Shown here piece after piece: positions 27,704-33,512 of a stretch of DNA of 33,512 nt (positions are counted from its first letter, which is position 1; the number at the start of each line of letters is the position of its first letter). Below the pieces are notes generated by a model that was given only the letters and a program-made list of their open reading frames with translations, was not told the origin of the DNA and did not search any database. Source of the stretch: Halomonas sp. Its GTDB lineage: Bacteria; Pseudomonadota; Gammaproteobacteria; Pseudomonadales; Halomonadaceae. A program made the translations under genes and the position numbers. The stretch covers positions 1 to 33,512 of the forward strand of contig PWEV01000225.1 in the NCBI GenBank assembly GCA_003553625.1, given 5' to 3'.

Positions 27704-30700
27704 CTATTGCGCCGCGCGACTGGCCTGCAGGGTTCGAGTGAGCAGGGCGCGCAGGGCGGCGGGGCGCACCGGCTTGAGCAGCAGCTGATAGCCGGCGCGG
27801 CGGATCTCCTCGGCGACCTCCTCGGTACGGTCGGCGGTGATCACGATCCCCGGCACCGCGCCCACTAGCCGCTCGCTGAGGGCCTCGAGCGCCATCAGGC
27901 CGGTCACCTCGTTGTCCAGGTGGTAGTCCGCCAGTATCGCGTCGGGGTCGCCGTCGAGGTGGCGCAGCACCGACTTGGCGCCGCCGATGGTGGTGGCGGT
28001 AAAGACCTCGCAGCCCCAACCCGAGAGCATCGCCTTCATGCCCTCCAGGATGAGGCTCTCGTTGTCGATGCACAGCACGCGAATGCCAACGAGCTTGTTC
28101 CCGGCGCGCTTGGGCGATGCGGCCTCTTCGGCCTGCTGAGCCTCGCTGCGCGCCTCGACCACTGGAACGCTGACCGCGAACATGGTGCCTGAGCCCTCCT
28201 TGGAGCGCACCGTGATGGGGTGGTCGAGCACGCGGCTCATGCGGTCGGCGATCGACAGTCCCAGCCCCAGCCCCCTCTCGCTCTCCTTGTGCCGCGAGGC
28301 CTGGTCGAGACGGCGGAACTCCTGGAAGATTTCCACCTGCTTGGATTCGGGAATCCCGGGGCCCGAGTCCCACACTTGAATGGAGAGACGGTCGCCCTGG
28401 CGACGGCACCCCATCAGTACTCGGCCCTCCTGGGTGTAGCGGATGGCGTTGGAGAGGAAGTTCTGGATAATCCTGCGCAGCATCTGGGCATCGCTGTCGA
28501 CCCAGGCGCGGGTCGGCACCACCAGCAGGTCGAGGCCGCGATCCTCGGCCATCACCTCGAACTCGGCGCGCAGCGGTCGGATGATGTCGGCCAGGGCGAA
28601 GTGACTGCGTCGCGGGGTCAGGGCCCCGGCGTCGAGCTTGGAGATGTCGAGCAGGGTGCCCAGCAGTTCCTCGGCGGCCTGCAGCGAGTTGTCGATGTGT
28701 CCGATGGTGCGCTTCATGTTGTCGGGCTCCATCTCCTGAAAGAGCGCCGAGGTGAACAGCCGGGCGGCGTTCAGCGGTTGCAGCAGGTCGTGGCTGGCGG
28801 CGGCCAGGAAGCGTGTCTTGGAGGCGTTGGCATCCTCGGCCAGCTGCTTGGCCTGGCGCAGCGCCAGCTCGGCCTCGGCGCGGACCCGGTTTTCCTGGCG
28901 CAGGGCGGCATTGGCCTCGGAGAGGGCCTGGGTGCGCTCTCGCACGCGCTCCTCCAGGGTCTCGTTGGTCTCCTTGAGGGCGATCTCTGCCATGCGCCGC
29001 TCGGTGATGTCCTGGTAAAGGGCGAAGAAGCCGAGTATCGCCCCGCTGTCGCCGAAGTGGGGGGTGTAGGTGACCAGCATGTAGCGGCGCCCCTCGGGCA
29101 GCCTGAGCGAGACCTCGAAGCTGACCCGCTCGCCGATCAATGCCCGCTTGATCCAGGGGGCCCGCTCGCGGGCCATCTCCGGGGACACCACGTCCTGAAC
29201 TCGCTTGCCGATTACCGCGTTGCGGTCGATGCCGAAGGCCTGCTCATAGGCGCGGTTGGTGAAGAGGTAGCGGCACTCCTTGTCGAAGTAGGCGATCAGC
29301 GCGGGCACATTGTCCGTATAGATGCGGATGTTGTTCTCCGAGCGGATCAGCGCTTCCTCGATGCGCTTCTGCTGAGTGATGTCCTGATAGGTATAGACGA
29401 AGCCGCCACCGGGCATGGGGTTGCCCTGGACCTCCAGCACGCTGCCATCCTGACGGTAGCGAACGTAGCGGTGGGGCTGGCCTTCGCGGATGTTGTCGAG
29501 CAGCAGTTGGACATGCTCCTCGGGGTCCCCGGGTCCGTATTCACCGTTGTGGGCGTTGTAGCGGAAGATCTTGTCTATCGGCGCGCCGACGCGTATCAGG
29601 TGGTCAGGGAAGCGGAAAAGCTCCAGATAGCGCTGGTTCCACACCACCAGGCGCAGGTTCTGATCCACCACGCTGATGCCCTGGTTGATGTTCTCGATGG
29701 TGGCCTGCAGCAGGGCGCGGTTGAACTCCAGCACCTGGGAGGCCTCATCGACGATGGAGATCACGTCGGAGATGCCGATGCCGCGGCCCTGCAGCGCCGA
29801 GTTGACCACGATGCGCGCCGAGGAGGCCCCCAGCACCGAGGCCAAGAAGCGCTCGGTGAACTGGATCACGTCGATGGAGGCCCGGGCGCCGTCCTCCAGC
29901 GTCGAACCGCTGCGCCGGGCATAGTCGTAGAAGGCGCGGCTTACCTGACCGGCGCCGAGGAAGCGCTCGCACAGCACCTTGAGGTCGCCCACGGTGGTGG
30001 CGCCGGTCCAGGGGCGGTTCACCGAGGTCTGGCGGGTCTCGACGCTGTCCACGAAGAGCGAGGCCTGGATCCGCTCCACCACCCGCTGAGAGGTGACCTG
30101 GGAGACGAAAATGTAGCAGAACAGGTTCACCCCCAGCGACAGCATCACACCGTGGGTGAAGCTGTCACCGACATTCAGTCCGAACAGCGAAGTGGGCGTC
30201 AGCCAGACCAGCCCCAGCGGGCCCCCGTCGGCCCAGTGGCCGGGCAGTACCCCGGCGGTGATCATCGCCGGCATCAGCAGGCTGTAGGCCCAGATGGCGA
30301 AGCCGGCGTTCATGCCGACGACCACCCCCAGGCGGTTGCCACGCTTCCAGTAGAGGCCGCCGATCAGTGCGGGAGCGAACTGGGCGGCAGCGGCGAAGGA
30401 GAGCATGCCGATGGAGGCAAGCGAGGTGAACTCGCCGATCAGCTGATAGAAGCCATAGGCCATGGCCAGCACCGCGGCGATGGTGATGCGCCGAGCGCGC
30501 AGCACCAGGCGGCCGTAGTCGCGGGCCTTGGTGTCGAACCAGCGCAGGCGGAACAGCGCCGGAATGACGATCTCGTTGGAGATCATGATCGATACCGCCA
30601 CGGCGGCCATGATCACCATTCCGGTGGCCGCCGAGAAGCCGCCGATGAAGGTCAGCAGCGTCAGCCACTCGCTGTTCGCCGCCATGGGCAGCGCCAGCAC

Positions 30701-31648
30701 ATAGGTGTCCGGTTCGATGCCGCTGTCGGCGAACAGGGTCAGGCCAGCGGCGGCCAGCGGCAGAACGAAGAAGGCGAAGGCGGCCAGATAGAGCGGGAAG
30801 AGCCAGCGCGCCTTGGCGGCATCGTCGGGGTGGGTGTTCTCGACCACTGCCACATGGAACTGGCGCGGCAGGCAGAGGATCGCCAGCATCGCCAGCAGAG
30901 TCTGGGCCCAGAAACTGTGGCCGAAGTCCTGCTGTGCCAGCTGGCGCTGCAGCTCCAGCTGAACCTCGGCCTGGGCGAAGAGCTCTCCCAGGCCGCCGAA
31001 CATGCCCCAGGTCACATAGGCGCCGAGCACCAGGAAGGCGACCAGCTTGACCAGCGACTCGAAGGCCACGGCATGGATCAGGCCTTCGTGGTGCTCCGTG
31101 GCGTCGGTGTGACGAGTGCCGAAGAGGATCGCGAAGGCCGCCATCACCACCGCGACATAGAAGGCGGTGTCGGCAAAGAGCGGGGTATCGGTAGGGTCAC
31201 CGGAGGCGGTCAGCATGCTGAAGGAGGTGGACACCGCCTTCAACTGCAGGGCGATGTAGGGCAGGGGGCCGATCAGGGCCACCAGGCTGGCGAAGGCGGC
31301 AAGTGACTGGGCTTTGCCATAGCGCGAGGCGATGAAGTCGGCGATGGAGGTGACGTTCTGGTGCTTGGCCACGCGGATCATCTTGGCCAGCACCGGCCAG
31401 AACAGCAGGAAGGTGAGGATCGGCCCGACGTAGATACTGGCGAAGGACCAGCCGCCGGTGGCTGCCTGACCCACCGCGCCGTAGAAGGTCCAGGAGGTGC
31501 AGTAGATGGCCAGTGCCAGGCTGTAGATGATGGGCCGACGCCGGCTGGCGCCATGCTGGCGAGCATGACGGTCGCCGCGCCAGGCGATGCCGAACAGGAC
31601 AGCGATATAGAGGAGCGATATGGCAACCAGCAGCCAGCCTGAGAACAT
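27704..31648 (-). CDS. Hybrid sensor kinase with SLC5 transporter domain, CrbS/MxtR-like
   Basis: This 1314-residue inner-membrane protein joins a sodium/solute-symporter-like domain (about 1-520, roughly a dozen hydrophobic segments) to a STAC-type linker (about 535-625). PAS domains follow at about 640-760 and 770-890, then a coiled coil (890-940), a histidine kinase and a C-terminal receiver. The phospho-His is H953 in ASHDLLQPLN; the N box is NFLSNAIRY and the G boxes are DSGPGIP and GLGLGLSI. The receiver has D1195 and acceptor D1241 (ILADYHLD). CrbS/MxtR kinases of this build control acetate genes through CrbR/ErdR, encoded convergently here. GGAGA precedes ATG 31648; TAGAAT on the minus strand (31681-31676) may be its -10. 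Confidence 0.93.
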   Translation of the reverse strand: MFSGWLLVAISLLYIAVLFGIAWRGDRHARQHGASRRRPIIYSLALAIYCTSWTFYGAVGQAATGGWSFASIYVGPILTFLLFWPVLAKMIRVAKHQNVTSIADFIASRYGKAQSLAAFASLVALIGPLPYIALQLKAVSTSFSMLTASGDPTDTPLFADTAFYVAVVMAAFAILFGTRHTDATEHHEGLIHAVAFESLVKLVAFLVLGAYVTWGMFGGLGELFAQAEVQLELQRQLAQQDFGHSFWAQTLLAMLAILCLPRQFHVAVVENTHPDDAAKARWLFPLYLAAFAFFVLPLAAAGLTLFADSGIEPDTYVLALPMAANSEWLTLLTFIGGFSAATGMVIMAAVAVSIMISNEIVIPALFRLRWFDTKARDYGRLVLRARRITIAAVLAMAYGFYQLIGEFTSLASIGMLSFAAAAQFAPALIGGLYWKRGNRLGVVVGMNAGFAIWAYSLLMPAMITAGVLPGHWADGGPLGLVWLTPTSLFGLNVGDSFTHGVMLSLGVNLFCYIFVSQVTSQRVVERIQASLFVDSVETRQTSVNRPWTGATTVGDLKVLCERFLGAGQVSRAFYDYARRSGSTLEDGARASIDVIQFTERFLASVLGASSARIVVNSALQGRGIGISDVISIVDEASQVLEFNRALLQATIENINQGISVVDQNLRLVVWNQRYLELFRFPDHLIRVGAPIDKIFRYNAHNGEYGPGDPEEHVQLLLDNIREGQPHRYVRYRQDGSVLEVQGNPMPGGGFVYTYQDITQQKRIEEALIRSENNIRIYTDNVPALIAYFDKECRYLFTNRAYEQAFGIDRNAVIGKRVQDVVSPEMARERAPWIKRALIGERVSFEVSLRLPEGRRYMLVTYTPHFGDSGAILGFFALYQDITERRMAEIALKETNETLEERVRERTQALSEANAALRQENRVRAEAELALRQAKQLAEDANASKTRFLAAASHDLLQPLNAARLFTSALFQEMEPDNMKRTIGHIDNSLQAAEELLGTLLDISKLDAGALTPRRSHFALADIIRPLRAEFEVMAEDRGLDLLVVPTRAWVDSDAQMLRRIIQNFLSNAIRYTQEGRVLMGCRRQGDRLSIQVWDSGPGIPESKQVEIFQEFRRLDQASRHKESERGLGLGLSIADRMSRVLDHPITVRSKEGSGTMFAVSVPVVEARSEAQQAEEAASPKRAGNKLVGIRVLCIDNESLILEGMKAMLSGWGCEVFTATTIGGAKSVLRHLDGDPDAILADYHLDNEVTGLMALEALSERLVGAVPGIVITADRTEEVAEEIRRAGYQLLLKPVRPAALRALLTRTLQASRAAQ

Positions 31649-31716
31649 GGTCTTTCTCCCACGAGTCTGGCGCCCATTCTAGGGCAATGTGACCCGGCAA
31701 GGCAGGCGGCGTTTCG

Positions 31717-32232
31717 TCAGGCGTTCTGGCAGACCGCCAGGTAGAGCGGGGCTTCCACGGTCAGCCGGCGGCTGTGCTCGGGCAGGGGGCGGCGGGTGTC
31801 AGCTTCCAGCGGCAGCATCTCTCGGGTACTGCAGTTCATTAGCCAGGTGTGGGTCGTGACGCGGTCCTGAACCTGCTTCTCGAAGTGGTAGAGAAGGAAC
31901 TCGACGCGACGCTCACCGTTCTGTTCCTGAACCGCCATGCTCTGCTCGTCGACCACGCTGAAGGCGGTAGCCATGGGGAAGAAGTAGGTCCAGGGGCGCC
32001 AGAACATGGCGTCGTGCTCGACCTCCACTACCTTGGCCGACTCGGGCAGCAGCTGCCGCTTGTGTTCATACCAGGAGTACTCGACGTTGACCTGGTAGCC
32101 GAGCATGCCCAGACCGGCGAATACCGGGATGATCCAGGTCGGTAGTCGCTTGCCGCTGGCCATGCGCAGCAGCATGGCGATGCCGGCGGCGCCGAGACCG
32201 GCGAAGACCGCCGCGATCAAATGCCAAATCAT
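31717..32232 (-). CDS. Unrecognised two-helix membrane protein
   Basis: I do not recognise this 171-residue product. It has two hydrophobic segments (about 3-23, IWHLIAAVFAGLGAAGIAML, and 31-46, TWIIPVFAGLGMLGYQV) joined by a short basic loop MASGKRLP. A soluble domain of about 120 residues follows, with WRPWTYFFPMATAF, a central YHFEKQVQ and two cysteines near residues 134 and 168. The loop charges suggest both ends face the periplasm. ATG 32232 has AAGGA upstream; the open frame continues beyond it only as an unrelated reading of the symporter gene. It lies 95 bases after the symporter and 68 bases before the sensor kinase, all on the minus strand, so a role with either is possible. Confidence 0.8.
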   Translation of the reverse strand: MIWHLIAAVFAGLGAAGIAMLLRMASGKRLPTWIIPVFAGLGMLGYQVNVEYSWYEHKRQLLPESAKVVEVEHDAMFWRPWTYFFPMATAFSVVDEQSMAVQEQNGERRVEFLLYHFEKQVQDRVTTHTWLMNCSTREMLPLEADTRRPLPEHSRRLTVEAPLYLAVCQNA

Positions 32233-32251
32233 GAAGTGTCCTTGATCAAAG

Positions 32252-32281
32252 CGATCGGGCTTCCCTTGGGAAGCCCGATCG
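32252..32281 (-). terminator. Hairpin between the symporter and the membrane protein
   Basis: A perfect 14-bp inverted repeat (32252-32265 with 32268-32281) lies around TT. On the minus strand it is followed only by CTTTG, so it may be a leaky terminator that lowers expression of the downstream gene. Confidence 0.6.
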
Positions 32282-32292
32282 GTGGGGATTGA

Positions 32293-32314
32293 CTGGCCCG
32301 GCAAGCCGGGCCAG
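32293..32314 (-). other. Second hairpin after the symporter stop
   Basis: CTGGCCCGGC and GCCGGGCCAG form a perfect 10-bp stem around AA, 14 bases past the symporter stop and 11 bases from the next hairpin. No T-run follows; it may protect the symporter mRNA 3' end. Confidence 0.55.
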
Positions 32315-32327
32315 GGGCCATTATGGC

Positions 32328-33512
32328 TTAGTGGTCGATGGCAGTGCCAGCACCCTTGGGATAGCGCACACTTTCCACCAGGTCCTGGATCTCCTGCGGA
32401 GGCTCTTCGGTGGCGTGGGATACCGCGAAGGCAACCGCGAAGTTGAACATCGCACCCACCGCACCGAAGGAGAGCGGGGAGATGCCCAGGATCCAGTTGT
32501 CCGGCGTGTTGGGCAGCATGTTGGTGCCCGGAATGAACAGCCAGCACAGGTAGGTGAAGATATAGAGCAGCGTCAGGATCAGACCGGTCAGCATGCCGGC
32601 AACCGCGCCCTTGTCGTTGATCCGCTTGGAGAAGATCCCCATCATCAGCGCCGGGAACAGCGAGGCGCCGGCGATACCGAAGGCCAGGGCCACCGTCTGG
32701 GCGGCGAAGCCCGGAGGGTTGAGGCCCAGGTAGGTAGCCAACAGGATGGCACCGCCCATGGAGATCCGCGCCGCCAGCATTTCGCCCTTCTCGGAGATCT
32801 TGGGGTTGATCATGGTCTTGATCAGGTCGTGACTGATGGCCGAGGAGATGGCTAGCAGCAGGCCTGCGGCGGTGGAGAGCGCTGCCGCGATACCGCCGGC
32901 GGCGATCAGGCCGATGACCCAGGGCGGGAGGTTGGCGATCTCGGGATTGGCCAGTACCAGGATGTCGTTGTTGACGGTGAGCTCGTTGCCTTCCCAACCC
33001 AGGTGCGAGAAGTCGGCGCTGTCGTTGTACATCTGGATGCGGCCGTCATTGTTCAGATCGCGGAACTGGATCAGGCCGGTCTCTGCCCAGGTCACCATCC
33101 ACTCGGGAATATCCGGGTGGTCGGTCCACTCCTCGGCCGCGGCAAAGCCAGCGGCATCGGTGGTCGTGATCTCGCCGTGCTGGATCGAGGCCTGCAAGGC
33201 GGCTTCCTCGTCCTGCACCTGGCCAGCGAGCTCGGGGTAGATGGTGGTGCTCAGGTTGAGGCGCGCCATGGAGCCCACGGCCGGTGCGGTCAGGTAGAGC
33301 AGGGCGATGAACACCAGGGCCCAGCCGGCGGACCAGCGAGCGTCGGCGACCTTCGGTACGGTGAAGAAGCGGATGATGACGTGGGGAAGGCCCGCGGTAC
33401 CCACCATCAGCGACAGGGTGAACAGCACCATGTTGAGCTTGTTGTCCACGTCCGCCGTGTAGTCCTGGAAGCCCAGCGCCACCACGACCTCATCGAGCTT
33501 CTGCAGCAGCGG
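32328..33512 (-). CDS. VC_2705-type sodium:solute symporter, C-terminal part
   Basis: The frame runs off the right end of the window; 394 residues are visible, so about 180-200 N-terminal residues are missing. It shows SSS-family membrane segments (LNMVLFTLSLMVGTAGLPHVI, given in part, then GIAAALSTAAGLLLAISSAIS, in part, and three to four more) with the G-x-A-A-A-L-S sodium-site helix. A long outward loop (about 80-180 of the visible part) has RDLNNDGRI, an EF-hand-like DxNxDG motif. This resembles the acetate-transporter-like VC_2705 family, whose DUF4212 partner is usually just upstream, here outside the window. The link to acetate comes from the CrbS/CrbR-like and acs neighbours. The C-terminus is soluble and ends AIDH. 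Confidence 0.88.
   Translation of the reverse strand, partial: PLLQKLDEVVVALGFQDYTADVDNKLNMVLFTLSLMVGTAGLPHVIIRFFTVPKVADARWSAGWALVFIALLYLTAPAVGSMARLNLSTTIYPELAGQVQDEEAALQASIQHGEITTTDAAGFAAAEEWTDHPDIPEWMVTWAETGLIQFRDLNNDGRIQMYNDSADFSHLGWEGNELTVNNDILVLANPEIANLPPWVIGLIAAGGIAAALSTAAGLLLAISSAISHDLIKTMINPKISEKGEMLAARISMGGAILLATYLGLNPPGFAAQTVALAFGIAGASLFPALMMGIFSKRINDKGAVAGMLTGLILTLLYIFTYLCWLFIPGTNMLPNTPDNWILGISPLSFGAVGAMFNFAVAFAVSHATEEPPQEIQDLVESVRYPKGAGTAIDH

Noticed and set aside
28220-31306. A 1028-codon plus-strand frame antisense to the sensor kinase
   Set aside because: Composition is the His/Gly/Glu/Gln-rich pattern of antisense reading of GC-rich genes, and the opposite strand encodes clear kinase domains.

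Overview
The window is a gene-dense, high-GC stretch of ordinary chromosome from a gammaproteobacterium. The gene set, the Pseudomonas-like order nadA-bepA-tusA-perM-bcp-dapA-bamC-MBL-purC, and the Glu/Ser-rich interdomain linkers in the pyruvate dehydrogenase E2 subunit fit a moderate halophile of the Halomonas type. That placement is inference from gene content. I see no phage, insertion sequence, plasmid gene, CRISPR array, rRNA or tRNA.

Layout. 1-98 is the tail of a CsbD-like stress protein with its terminator. 563-11925 is housekeeping: NAD synthesis (nadA, nadC), envelope assembly and recycling (bepA, bamC, ampD), sulfur relay and peroxide defence (tusA, bcp), lysine/peptidoglycan precursor synthesis (dapA), purine synthesis (purC), a metallo-beta-lactamase-fold hydrolase, the tRNA t6A methylase trmO and a GNAT acetyltransferase. 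12251-17020 is aceE-aceF, two subunits of pyruvate dehydrogenase. 17278-24650 carries adk, tsaB (t6A synthesis), rsmJ (16S rRNA methylation), the divergent phospholipid genes plsB and a ClsB-like synthase, a UPF0149/YecA protein and sprT.

24823-33512 is the most coherent functional block: acetyl-CoA synthetase (acs), a LuxR-type response regulator resembling CrbR/ErdR, a 1314-residue hybrid sensor kinase with a sodium/solute-symporter-like membrane domain resembling CrbS/MxtR, an unrecognised two-helix membrane protein, and a VC_2705-type sodium:solute symporter cut by the window end. By family knowledge this is an acetate-switch module: sensing, uptake and activation of acetate. It faces the aceEF genes, which make acetyl-CoA from pyruvate, about 8 kb away.

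The least explained signals are non-coding: a three-hairpin REP-like element between nadA and bepA, a near-perfect duplication of the bcp promoter's -35 segment, six tandem heptamers starting at the yecA stop codon, and operator-like palindromes upstream of aceE, acs and crbR. Nothing here is clearly a novel system. The small membrane protein between the sensor kinase and the symporter is the best candidate for new biology.
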